A DNA stretch of 14,950 bases, taken from NCBI GenBank assembly GCA_964636685.1, contig CAZWUK010000053.1:1-14950 (forward strand), written 5' to 3'. Both the position numbers and the translations under genes were made by a program. The notes beneath the pieces are model-generated. The model was not told the DNA's origin. It worked only from the letters and a program-made list of their open reading frames with translations, and did not search any database. This stretch comes from CAZWUK01 sp964636685. GTDB taxonomy: Bacteria > Bacillota > Clostridia > Christensenellales > CAG-138. Shown here piece after piece: positions 7,506 to 14,561 of this stretch. Numbering within the stretch: the stretch's first letter is position 1; every line of letters begins with the position of its first letter.

Positions 7506-8066
7506 TTATAACCGAATTATAATCGGCGTATCAGAGAGCAAGGACGCCTCCGCTTCGTCATGCGTTATTACAATCACCAATCTGGCGCCGTTCAAAATCA
7601 GACTTGCCGTTCGCTGCTTCACTTCAGGGTCGAGCCCGCTGAACGGCTCGTCTAAGAATAAAACGTCGTCTGTATAAGCGAGTGCTCTGGCAATGGCTAC
7701 GCGGCGTTTCATACCACCAGACAGCTCCTTCGGATACCGATCGGCGTCATCTGAAAGCTGCATTGCTTGTAGTAAATCCCTTGCGCGCCTCTGGTCACAT
7801 CCGACAAGCATAATATTTTCCAGCGCCGTTTTCCACGGCAATAGCCGATCCTCCTGAAAAACCATGCCGATTTTGCGGTTCTCCAGTCCTTTCACGCTAC
7901 CGGAGTCTGGTTGTAACAAACCGGATAAAATTCGAACAAGCGACGTCTTTCCGCGTCCAGAAGGTCCATGGATTATTACAACGCCGCTGTCCGGAAGCTG
8001 CATTGTGAAATCCTGCAGCACGCGCTTATCGCCAAAGGAAAGGGAAACTCGATCAATACTAATCAT
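7506..8066 (-). CDS. ABC transporter ATP-binding protein (SsuB/TauB-like)
   Basis: The ATPase subunit of an importer. All nucleotide-binding motifs are present in 186 residues: Walker A GPSGRGKT (34-41), Q-loop Gln71, signature LSGGM (115-119), Walker B VLFLDE (135-140), the SGLD D-loop, and switch His169 in ITHDEAEA. It is short for SsuB/TauB (about 240-255); the chain ends soon after the H-loop, so the usual C-terminal tail is missing, though the core is complete. The start is the ATG at 8066, which has GGAGG seven bases upstream and begins the family's MISIDRVSLSFG. The frame is open further upstream to 8255, but that part overlaps the permease gene and is not protein-like. It overlaps the permease gene by eight bases. 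Confidence 0.93.
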   Translation of the reverse strand: MISIDRVSLSFGDKRVLQDFTMQLPDSGVVIIHGPSGRGKTSLVRILSGLLQPDSGSVKGLENRKIGMVFQEDRLLPWKTALENIMLVGCDQRRARDLLQAMQLSDDADRYPKELSGGMKRRVAIARALAYTDDVLFLDEPFSGLDPEVKQRTASLILNGARLVIVITHDEAEASLLSDTPIIIRL

Positions 8067-8799
8067 GTCGTATCCTCCGAAGTAGCGATGATACGACTTT
8101 TTCCAACGCCATAGACAATAGAATGACCAGAAGCGTCCATGCAAACAAATCAACCGTTTCCAGCGTGAGCTTTGATTGGTAAAGCTGATAGCCGACTGAC
8201 AGTTTCGGAAGCGCAATAATCTCTGCTGCAACGCCGGACTTCCATGCAAAGCCAAGCGATGTTGTGCATGCAGCCAAAAACTGCGGCAGTACAGCTGGTA
8301 TGTAGATATTCTTTACCGTTTTCCAATGCGAAAAGCGAAAAGCTTTTCCCATCTCAAGAAGTTCCGAATCAACATCACGAATTGCCTGATCCACGTTTGC
8401 CCAAACGATGGGCAAAACCATCAAGAGCGCGATAAAAACCGGAACGAGCGTTGACGTAAGCCACAGTAGCGCAAGCAGTATAAACGACGTTACAGGCGTC
8501 GCTTTGATTACGCCGCGCAAAGGCGACAGCAGTTGAGAAAGCAGCGGCATTTTCGCGGTCAGCATCGCCATGCAAACGCCCAAAATCACCCCGCCTGCAT
8601 ATCCTGCCAAAACGCGAAGCATCGTCAAAAACGCAGTGCTCCAAGCGCTTTTTTCCAAAACGAGAGTGAAAAGCCGTGCGAATGTTTTGATTGGATCAGG
8701 AAATAGCAGCGGGCTGTCAATCAACAGCGCTGCTATTTCCCAAACCGTAAAATAAATTGCACCGATGGCAATTGCCTTTATAGACTTATTAAGCGCCAT
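8059..8799 (-). CDS. ABC transporter permease (SsuC/TauC-like)
   Basis: An integral membrane subunit, 246 residues, with about six hydrophobic segments. These include residues near 8-27, 60-80, 100-125 and 220-236. The cytoplasmic EAA loop that docks on the ATPase is visible as ELLEMGKAFRFSHWKTVKNI followed by YIPAVLP (about 148-175). I chose the ATG at 8799, which begins MALNKSIKAIAIG directly before the first membrane segment. It overlaps the end of the binding-protein gene by 11 bases, which fits translational coupling, since no clear ribosome binding site precedes it. An upstream ATG at 8877 would add 26 residues lying inside the binding-protein gene and lacking protein character. It works with the flanking lipoprotein and ATPase. 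Confidence 0.9.
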   Translation of the reverse strand: MALNKSIKAIAIGAIYFTVWEIAALLIDSPLLFPDPIKTFARLFTLVLEKSAWSTAFLTMLRVLAGYAGGVILGVCMAMLTAKMPLLSQLLSPLRGVIKATPVTSFILLALLWLTSTLVPVFIALLMVLPIVWANVDQAIRDVDSELLEMGKAFRFSHWKTVKNIYIPAVLPQFLAACTTSLGFAWKSGVAAEIIALPKLSVGYQLYQSKLTLETVDLFAWTLLVILLSMALEKVVSSLLRRIRHD

Positions 8800-9817
8800 A
8801 TCCAAACATGTCGTCGGCTGGAAGCGTTCCTCCCACGGATGCGGGGTTTGCGTTATAAAGCACTTGCAGCATGCCAAGGGCGGCTCTCTTCATCTCTTCT
8901 CCGGTTAAGCATACAATATTGCAGTTCGGAATCGCTTTTGCTGCAATTGTTTCTGAAGGAACAATGCCGTTTGCCGCAATTAACGCCGCTGCATTCGGGT
9001 CAGAATTCACGCGCTTTGCAGAATCAGCGCATGCGCTTAAGAACGCATCATATTTGTTTGGATTCTCTGCAAAGCTGGAGGTTTTTACAATGTAGCAGCC
9101 TTGTACGAGCGTGGTTTCCGTCACGTTGTCCCATTCCTTGGTAAGATCCAGCGCAATTCGCGCATTTTCATTCTTTGCCAGTACGCTGGATACATTCGGT
9201 TCTGGAAGAACTGCAATAGACGCCTCGCCGGAAGCTACCATTTGCGCCAAAGCGGCATGTTCTCCAACGTATTCCACAGTAACGGAATCCGTTAGATTGT
9301 TTTTCTCCAACAAGTAATTCAGGATGTACTCCGGCGTGCTCCCCTGTCCGGAAGCAAAGACTGTCTTTCCTGAAAGATCGTGTATCGACTGGATTGTCTC
9401 ACCGTTTTCGACAACATAGAGAACGCCCAGCGTATTTACCGCCAGCATTGTCACATCGCCTTTCAACTTATTGTATAAAACGGATGCAAGATTGATCGGT
9501 ACTGCTGCAATATCAATTTCCCCGCTGATAAATTTTCCCGTAATCGCATCCGGCGCGTCGAAAATTTCAACCTGAAATTGATCCGCATGATCCTGTATAA
9601 GATACGCAAGTCCCATGCCGGTTGGCCCCTTCAATGCCGCAACCTTCATAACTTCCGTAACTGCGGCAGGTTCGTCCGTCGTCTTGGGCGCGCCAGTTGC
9701 AAGCGGTTCCTCCGTAACCTCAGGCATGGTGGTTTCCTGTATTGATTCCGGCGCCTTGCATGCAACAAGGCTGACCGCCAGCAGCAATACGAGCAATAAA
9801 GACAGTTTACGTTTCAT
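8789..9817 (-). CDS. ABC transporter substrate-binding lipoprotein (SsuA/TauA/NMT1-like)
   Basis: A membrane-anchored solute-binding protein, 342 residues. The N-terminus is a lipoprotein signal: MKRK, a leucine-rich core, and lipobox LVAC with Cys20 as the lipidation site. A Thr/Glu/Pro-rich linker follows (about 21-55). The mature domain starts near MKVAALKGPTGMGLAYLI and has SsuA-type features such as FISGEIDIAAVPINLASVLYN, the DLSGKTVFASGQGSTPEYIL segment and VEYVGEHAALAQMVASGEASIAVL. The start ATG directly abuts the TAA of the regulator gene, with GGAGG nine bases upstream. The ligand cannot be read from sequence; family members bind sulfonates, nitrate or pyrimidine precursors. No metabolic gene beside it points to one. 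Confidence 0.88.
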   Translation of the reverse strand: MKRKLSLLLVLLLAVSLVACKAPESIQETTMPEVTEEPLATGAPKTTDEPAAVTEVMKVAALKGPTGMGLAYLIQDHADQFQVEIFDAPDAITGKFISGEIDIAAVPINLASVLYNKLKGDVTMLAVNTLGVLYVVENGETIQSIHDLSGKTVFASGQGSTPEYILNYLLEKNNLTDSVTVEYVGEHAALAQMVASGEASIAVLPEPNVSSVLAKNENARIALDLTKEWDNVTETTLVQGCYIVKTSSFAENPNKYDAFLSACADSAKRVNSDPNAAALIAANGIVPSETIAAKAIPNCNIVCLTGEEMKRAALGMLQVLYNANPASVGGTLPADDMFGYGA

Positions 9818-10483
9818 TTATTCATCCTCCTTGTATATTACAATATTTTTACCGTCACGTGCTATTCTTCCGGTATTCTCCAATGCGTTGAGCGTGCGGT
9901 ATAGGGTCGCACGACTGACACACAGCGCTTCGGCAAGCGTCTTCATGGCGTAACCTTCACGAAAAATCCCCCCCTGCGCATTGTTTGACAGGAACAGATA
10001 GAGTCGCTCCTCCGTGCTTGGACGTACAAAAGCGTCGATTCTATCACTCAGAAATCGAATCCTTTGTGTAAGATATCGCAGATAATTTTCCGCGACATCC
10101 GCGTTCGTGCGCAGTATTTCACGAACGGAAGCCTCCGGGAACAGCATAATCCATGTGCTTTCCCGCGCAGTGATGCAGCTGACATATGACGTACGGTCGC
10201 AAAACAGGGAGGCTGCGCCAAACATATCCGATTCTTGCAGGATGCTCATAAGCACAGGGGATGTTCCGTCTCCCTTTGTTATGGCGGCGCTTCCTTGCAG
10301 CACAATGCCCAAACAATGTGAGAAGCTCTCCGGTGTTGTAATAAGGTCGCCCCTTTTGTAATGGGCAACATAAATTCCCATCGTATGCAGCAGGCGCTCG
10401 ACTTCTTCTTCCGAGATGCGCGAAAACAGGAATGTCTTTGACGCTTGCGCCACATAGTTCTGTGGGTTATAAGAACGCGCCAT
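9818..10483 (-). CDS. Crp/Fnr-family transcriptional regulator
   Basis: A 221-residue regulator with an N-terminal cyclic-nucleotide-like effector domain (about 18-130, with GDLITTPESFSHCLGIVLQG), a long dimer helix (about 130-152) and a C-terminal winged helix. The recognition region is MKTLAEALCVSRATLYRTLNALENTG (180-205). It lacks the N-terminal cysteine cluster of FNR, so an oxygen-labile Fe-S cluster is unlikely. The effector is unknown. The ATG at 10483 has AGGAGGT at four bases' spacing. It heads the operon with the ABC transporter (stop codon abutting the next ATG), so it likely controls this transporter and its own promoter, which overlaps that of xth. Confidence 0.92.
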   Translation of the reverse strand: MARSYNPQNYVAQASKTFLFSRISEEEVERLLHTMGIYVAHYKRGDLITTPESFSHCLGIVLQGSAAITKGDGTSPVLMSILQESDMFGAASLFCDRTSYVSCITARESTWIMLFPEASVREILRTNADVAENYLRYLTQRIRFLSDRIDAFVRPSTEERLYLFLSNNAQGGIFREGYAMKTLAEALCVSRATLYRTLNALENTGRIARDGKNIVIYKEDE

Positions 10484-10527
10484 GCTTACCTCCTGTTAAT
10501 GTCTCATATGATACACTTAATTGCTTT

Positions 10528-10556
10528 ATTATAGGATTGAAGCATTTGATTGTCAA
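10528..10556 (-). promoter_or_regulatory. Consensus sigma-A promoter of the crp-ABC operon
   Basis: On the minus strand, a perfect TTGACA (10556-10551) and a perfect TATAAT (10533-10528) are separated by exactly 17 bases. The expected start is near 10521, giving a leader of about 38 bases with AGGAGGT before the regulator gene. TCATATGA, a perfect palindrome at 10504-10511, lies in this leader. The promoter overlaps the plus-strand xth promoter almost completely. Confidence 0.85.
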
Positions 10557-10565
10557 TGGTATAAT
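10537..10565 (+). promoter_or_regulatory. Sigma-A promoter of the xth-maf-uvrC operon
   Basis: TTGAAG (10537-10542) and a perfect TATAAT (10560-10565) are exactly 17 bases apart, with TGG before the -10 (extended -10). The expected transcription start is at about 10572, which is the first base of the xth ATG. No ribosome binding site lies between, so the message is predicted to be leaderless. Confidence 0.78.
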
Positions 10566-10571
10566 ATAATT

Positions 10572-11330
10572 ATGAAATATATAAGTTGGAATGTGAACGG
10601 GTTACGAGCCTGCATGGAAAAAGGGTTTACGGCATTTGTCGAAACTGAACAGCCGGATATTATTGCGTTGCAAGAAACAAAGATGCAGCAGGGACAAGCC
10701 GAAGTGCCATTGCCCGGTTATTACAAATACTGGAATAGCGCTGAGAAGAAAGGTTATTCCGGAACAGCAATTTTCACAAAGGAGTTGCCGCTCGCGGTAA
10801 CATTTGGCATTGGCTCACCGGCACATGATGCAGAGGGGCGCGCTATTACATTAGAGTACCCCAATTTTTATTTCGTGACAGTTTATACACCCAATGCGCA
10901 GGATGGGCTGAAGCGCTTGGGTTTTCGAATGCTATGGGAAGATGCTTTTTGTAGATATCTCGTTTCGCTTGATGCAAAAAAGCCTGTGATTATATGCGGT
11001 GATTTCAATGTAGCACACCAAGAAATCGATTTGAAAAATCCCGGCCCAAACCGTGGCTCCGCCGGTTTTTCGGACGAGGAACGTGCAAAGATGACGGCGC
11101 TCCTTTCCTCCGGATTTACAGATACATTTCGGAAGCGCTACCCGGATACTGCCGGCGCCTATTCCTGGTGGAGCTACCGCTATGGCTCGCGTTCCAGAAA
11201 CGCCGGATGGCGAATCGATTATTTTCTGGTTTCTGACCGCATCGATGCGTTTGTAACGGATAGCGAGATCATGAGCGATGTATTGGGCAGCGACCATTGT
11301 CCCGTTTGTCTGAGAATGGAGTCCATATGA
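10572..11330 (+). CDS. xth: Exodeoxyribonuclease III / AP endonuclease (Xth/ExoA)
   Basis: An apurinic/apyrimidinic endonuclease with 3'-5' exonuclease/phosphodiesterase activity, acting after glycosylases in base excision repair. The 252-residue protein carries the whole exonuclease-endonuclease-phosphatase signature: Asn7 in WNVNGLRA, metal ligand Glu35 in LQETKMQ, Tyr105 in VYTPNAQ, Asp144 and Asn146 in CGDFNVAH, AGWRIDYFLVS (211-221), and the catalytic Asp241-His242 pair in GSDHCPV. The ATG at 10572 gives the family's canonical MKYISWNVNGLRA start; the open frame further upstream (to 10521) runs through the promoter and can be discounted. Unlike most genes here it has no Shine-Dalgarno sequence. 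It overlaps maf by four bases (ATGA). Confidence 0.96.
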   Translation: MKYISWNVNGLRACMEKGFTAFVETEQPDIIALQETKMQQGQAEVPLPGYYKYWNSAEKKGYSGTAIFTKELPLAVTFGIGSPAHDAEGRAITLEYPNFYFVTVYTPNAQDGLKRLGFRMLWEDAFCRYLVSLDAKKPVIICGDFNVAHQEIDLKNPGPNRGSAGFSDEERAKMTALLSSGFTDTFRKRYPDTAGAYSWWSYRYGSRSRNAGWRIDYFLVSDRIDAFVTDSEIMSDVLGSDHCPVCLRMESI

Positions 11331-11914
11331 AAATTATACTCGCCTCAACTTCGCCGCGCAGACGCGAATTGCTGACGCTCATGGGGATTCCATTTGAAGT
11401 AATTGACAGCCAAGTAGAAGAAATTGCTCCAAGAGGCGTGTCTACGGCCGAGCTTGTTAAGACCCTAGCGCTACAGAAGGCCGCTGCCGTTGCCGCAGCG
11501 CATCCCTGCGACTGCGTTATCGGTGCCGACACGGTCGTAGATCTTGACGGTGCAGTGCTTGGCAAGCCGCATACACCCGAAAATGCCAAGGCTTACCTGA
11601 AACGCATGCAGGGACGCCGCCATACCGTATATACGGGTGTGGCTCTGGTAACAGGCGTCCGAAAAGATGTCCGCTGTTGTACGACGGACGTCACTTTTGC
11701 TGCAATGTCGGATGACGAAATAGATTGGTATGTATCCACCGGAGAGCCATTGGATAAAGCAGGCGCCTATGGCGTGCAAGGTCCCGGCGGCGTTTTCGTC
11801 ACACACATTGAAGGAAATTACTTCAATGTAATCGGTATGCCGCTCCCATTGCTTTATGAAATGCTATGCGACAATCACATACTGTCCATCGACCATAAGG
11901 TTATTGGTAGATAG
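11327..11914 (+). CDS. maf: Maf-family nucleotide pyrophosphatase
   Basis: Maf proteins hydrolyse non-canonical or modified nucleoside triphosphates (and in some subfamilies dTTP/UTP) to monophosphates, and have been linked to septum inhibition. The 195-residue product shows the family motifs in order: LASTSPRRRELL (5-16), IGADTVV with Asp68 (65-71), GKP (79-81), TVYTGVAL (100-107), KAGAYGVQG (144-152) and HIEGNYFNVIGMPLPLL (160-176). The ATG at 11327 starts the canonical MKIILASTSPRR and overlaps the xth stop as ATGA, with GGAG five to six bases upstream. In-frame codons upstream of it lie inside xth. As the middle gene of a repair operon it plausibly cleans the nucleotide pool. Confidence 0.96.
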   Translation: MKIILASTSPRRRELLTLMGIPFEVIDSQVEEIAPRGVSTAELVKTLALQKAAAVAAAHPCDCVIGADTVVDLDGAVLGKPHTPENAKAYLKRMQGRRHTVYTGVALVTGVRKDVRCCTTDVTFAAMSDDEIDWYVSTGEPLDKAGAYGVQGPGGVFVTHIEGNYFNVIGMPLPLLYEMLCDNHILSIDHKVIGR

Positions 11915-11917
11915 AAA

Positions 11918-13789
11918 ATGAATGAGATCATTGAAGAAAAGCTTAAGCTCCTCCCCTCCGCTCCCGGCGTGTATAAAATGTACGACAGCACGGGAACTGT
12001 GATCTACGTCGGTAAAGCAATTTCCTTAAAAAACCGCGTACGGCAATATTTTCAGAGCAACAAGTCGCATACCTCCAAGGTAACGGCCATGGTAAGCCAC
12101 ATTGCCGATTTTGACATTCTGCGTACCGCCAATGAAACTGAGGCTCTCTCGCTGGAATGCAATCTGATTAAGCAGTTCAAGCCAAAATACAATATTCTGC
12201 TCAAGGACGACAAGCATTTTCCCTATGTTCGCATTGATATGCGTCAGGATTTCCCACGTGTTGAAGTTGTACGGCGCATCGGAAAGGATGGTGCGCGGTA
12301 TCTTGGTCCCTTTTTATCCGCCGTCTCGTTACGCGACGGTATTTCTGTCGTACGCGAAAACTATCCTATCCGTCATTGCAAAAAAGACCTCAAAAAGGCG
12401 ATCGCCAGAAATGAGCGTCCGTGCTTGATGTACCACATTGGAAAATGCTGTGCGCCCTGTTCAGGAAATGTTTCGCGAGAAGCGTATCACGGGATGCTGG
12501 AAGAAGTTTGTTCTTTTCTTTCCGGACATACAGACACTGTAGTCAAGAAACTGGCGCAACAGATGGATTTGGCCTCTGATGCGATGGAATTTGAGAAAGC
12601 CGCCCTATTAAGAGATAGAATTCGCGCTATTGAAGGCTTTGGGGAAAAACAGGCCGTGATTGCTACAAGCCGCATAAGTATTGACGTCTTTGCGCTTGGT
12701 CGATTGGAAGACGCCGTTCTTGTTTTTGCCCTCTTTGTTCGAGATGGCAAAGTGATTGGCACCGAAAAATTTAGAATGGACGCTGTCGGCGAAGAAGACG
12801 ACGGCGATATTTTGGCAGCGTTTTTAAAGCAATACTATATGGATGCCGTGAATATTGTTCCGGAAATACTAACCTATCAGGATATAACGGACAATGAGGA
12901 TATCGGCAAGTGGCTATCCGCTCTTGCCGGCCGGAATATCTATCTGCACCGGCCTCTTCGGGGTGAAAAAGTCAAGCTTGTCCAGCTTGCTTATCGCAAC
13001 TGCGTGGACGCGCTGGATAAAGACACAACCCTGCAAAAGCGCGCTTGGGAGCGCGGCGAGGGCGCGTTGGCGCAGCTTGCAGGAATATTAGAATTAGAAA
13101 CGCTTCCGATGCGGATGGAATGCTTTGATAATTCCCATATTCAAGGTCGAGATACCGTTTCCTCCATGGTCGTGTTTACAGACGGGCAGCCTGACAAAAA
13201 AGCCTATCGGCGATTTCGCGTACAATCTGACGTCAACGGAGACGATGTTCTTGCTATGCGCGAAACATTGACAAGACGATTCCAAAGAGCGCTGGACGGC
13301 GATCCCGCATTTTCCGAACTGCCGGATCTTCTCATCGTTGACGGCGGTCAGACGCAGTTAAACGCAGCCTTGGAAGTACTGAAAGAGCTTTCCATCGAGC
13401 ATATCCCAACAATCGGTCTTGCAGAAACTCGTGAAGTTATTTATCAACCGGGTCGCGCAGAACCGATTCTGTTGCCAAGAAACTCTGCCCCGCTGCACTT
13501 ATTGGAACGAATCCGTGACGAAGCGCATCGCTTTGCGATCACGTATCATCGCAGCCTGCGACAAAAGAACGCGTTGTTTTCGATACTTGATGAAATTGAC
13601 GGTATCGGGGATCGAAGAAAACGTGCGCTATTTGACAATTTCACGACGCTGGACGCCATCAGAGCCGCCACGATTGAACAGCTCTGCGCTGTAGAAGGCA
13701 TAACGCGTCCGGCAGCCGAGGCCGTGTATCGTCACTTCCACACTGAGCCACCCGTCGATGGAGGCGAAAAGAATTCGCAAGAAAGCTAA
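11918..13789 (+). CDS. uvrC: UvrABC system protein C (excinuclease subunit C)
   Basis: UvrC makes both incisions in nucleotide excision repair after UvrA/UvrB mark the lesion. The 623-residue protein has all domains. The GIY-YIG nuclease is at about 15-95 (PGVYKMYD, VIYVGKA), and a cysteine set C154, C169, C177, C181 matches the Fe-S ligands reported in UvrC. The UVR/UvrB-binding helix pair is at about 208-240 (MEFEKAALLRDRIRAIE). The RNase H-like 5' nuclease has Asp404 in FDNSH, Asp475 in VDGGQ and His537 in RDEAHRFA. Two helix-hairpin-helix repeats are at about 555-608. The ATG at 11918 lies three bases after the maf stop with only a weak purine-rich site upstream, suggesting coupling. A probable terminator follows the TAA. 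Confidence 0.97.
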   Translation: MNEIIEEKLKLLPSAPGVYKMYDSTGTVIYVGKAISLKNRVRQYFQSNKSHTSKVTAMVSHIADFDILRTANETEALSLECNLIKQFKPKYNILLKDDKHFPYVRIDMRQDFPRVEVVRRIGKDGARYLGPFLSAVSLRDGISVVRENYPIRHCKKDLKKAIARNERPCLMYHIGKCCAPCSGNVSREAYHGMLEEVCSFLSGHTDTVVKKLAQQMDLASDAMEFEKAALLRDRIRAIEGFGEKQAVIATSRISIDVFALGRLEDAVLVFALFVRDGKVIGTEKFRMDAVGEEDDGDILAAFLKQYYMDAVNIVPEILTYQDITDNEDIGKWLSALAGRNIYLHRPLRGEKVKLVQLAYRNCVDALDKDTTLQKRAWERGEGALAQLAGILELETLPMRMECFDNSHIQGRDTVSSMVVFTDGQPDKKAYRRFRVQSDVNGDDVLAMRETLTRRFQRALDGDPAFSELPDLLIVDGGQTQLNAALEVLKELSIEHIPTIGLAETREVIYQPGRAEPILLPRNSAPLHLLERIRDEAHRFAITYHRSLRQKNALFSILDEIDGIGDRRKRALFDNFTTLDAIRAATIEQLCAVEGITRPAAEAVYRHFHTEPPVDGGEKNSQES

Positions 13790-13790
13790 G

Positions 13791-13859
13791 ACGGTTGATA
13801 TTCCATTTTCGGCATGGACGTAGCTGATAAGCGTTTTGGAAGCAATCAACTGTTTTTTT
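13791..13859 (+). terminator. Probable terminator of xth-maf-uvrC
   Basis: Two bases after the uvrC stop, ACGGTTGAT (13791-13799) pairs with ATCAACTGT (13845-13853) over nine positions including one G-T wobble. TTCC (13801-13804) pairs with GGAA (13838-13841) above an internal bulge. The loop of about 33 bases is long, but seven T residues (13853-13859) follow directly. Confidence 0.45.
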
Positions 13860-13886
13860 CATATTGCGGCGCCTGCAATACAATGA

Positions 13887-14012
13887 CACATTCTTGATGA
13901 GCAGGCCATTACTGTAACATACAAGAACAAAACTGATATACGAATCGGCTGCGATCTTAACGCCAGCCCTACACCGGACGGCAACCTAAGTTATTGGAAG
14001 CCCACAGCTTAG
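13887..14012 (+). pseudogene. Possible 3' remnant of an unidentified gene
   Basis: A plus-strand frame open from 13887 to a TAG at 14010-14012 reads as a plausible protein end, including DEQAITVTYKNKTDIRIG and ASPTPDGNLSYWKPTA. It has no ATG, GTG or TTG at a useful place, no ribosome binding site, and an in-frame TGA immediately before it. At about 41 codons it may be chance. If real it is the tail of a broken gene between uvrC and the recombinase fragment. I do not recognise the family. Confidence 0.2.
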
Positions 14013-14019
14013 AGGTGCG

Positions 14020-14526
14020 TCAATTATTTGGGTGTAAAATGCAGAAAACCGCCGATTTCTCGGTGGTTTTCTTTGGTGCGGCAGAGCATTTGAAATCCGA
14101 ACCCGCAATGGAAGCGCCAAGCGCCTTGTTTACCTCGCCAAACGTGATTGTCTTTGTGCCGTCCTTATAGTTGAAGCCGATAACCACATGGTCGTCAAAG
14201 AGATAGATTGCGTTCACGAAAGTATCAATCAGCATCTTGCGGTGACTTTGCAGCCGCACATCCAGTTTGCGGAAGCGGTACAGCCAAAAGGTCACGAAGT
14301 CAGCGCTGAGCTTGGGCTTTGTCAGCTTTTCAATGTCGATTCGCGCTTCAATATCGTCTTTTGCCGCCTCTAATTCCTCCAAACGGCTTTTCGTAGATTT
14401 TGTGAGAACGCCTTGCTGTATGGCATTGAGCATATTCTGAATACTGGCATTGACCTTGTTTAGCTGCTGCTCCAATAGCGGAAGATTGGTATTCTCTCTA
14501 TCCTGCAAATCCATTACCATAGACAC
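14020..14526 (-). pseudogene. C-terminal fragment of a large serine recombinase
   Basis: The 168 readable residues match the C-terminal region of transposon/ICE large serine recombinases of Firmicutes: DLQDRENTNLPLLEQQLNKV, IQNMLNAIQQGVLTKSTKSR and LEELEAAKDDIE form the coiled-coil part, and MLIDTFVNAIYLFDDHVVIG with FNYKDGTKTITFGEVNKALG the closing domain. Full proteins are about 500-550 residues. The N-terminal catalytic domain (with its serine) and the zinc/recombinase domain are absent. Family-like sequence begins at about 14514; the open frame continues to 14601 but reads as unrelated sequence, and the GTG at 14526 has no ribosome binding site. The fragment cannot be an active integrase. 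It is a relic of an integrated element or one half of a rearranged join. Confidence 0.85.
14043..14072. terminator. Hairpin inside the 3' end of the recombinase fragment
   Basis: AGAAAACCGCCGA (14043-14055) pairs with TCGGTGGTTTTCT (14060-14072) over 13 positions with one G-T wobble and a four-base loop. It lies within the recombinase coding tail (residues KKTTEKSAVF), before the stop codon. Arm ends of A4 and T4 give it a terminator-like look on both strands, though the T-run is short. Confidence 0.5.
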
Positions 14527-14561
14527 GATAACGAAAACGAATCGAATTCCTGCTATCCTGA

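Noticed and set aside
8067..8255. Upstream in-frame extension of the ABC ATPase (start at 8255)
   Set aside because: It lies inside the permease gene and is not protein-like. The ATG at 8066 has GGAGG at seven bases and begins the conserved family N-terminus.
8800..8877. Upstream in-frame extension of the permease (start at 8877)
   Set aside because: These 26 codons lie inside the binding-protein gene and read as cysteine-rich, unlikely sequence. The ATG at 8799 directly precedes the first membrane segment.
10565..10570. Second TATAAT directly after the first in front of xth
   Set aside because: Its spacing to the TTGAAG box would be 22 bases, too long. Even if used, the transcript would still lack a leader.
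10521..10571. Upstream in-frame extension of xth (start at 10521)
   Set aside because: It runs through both promoters, and the family N-terminus begins at the 10572 ATG.
13659..13889. Minus-strand open frames over the end of uvrC
   Set aside because: They are antisense to conserved uvrC helix-hairpin-helix codons and contain no recognisable motif.
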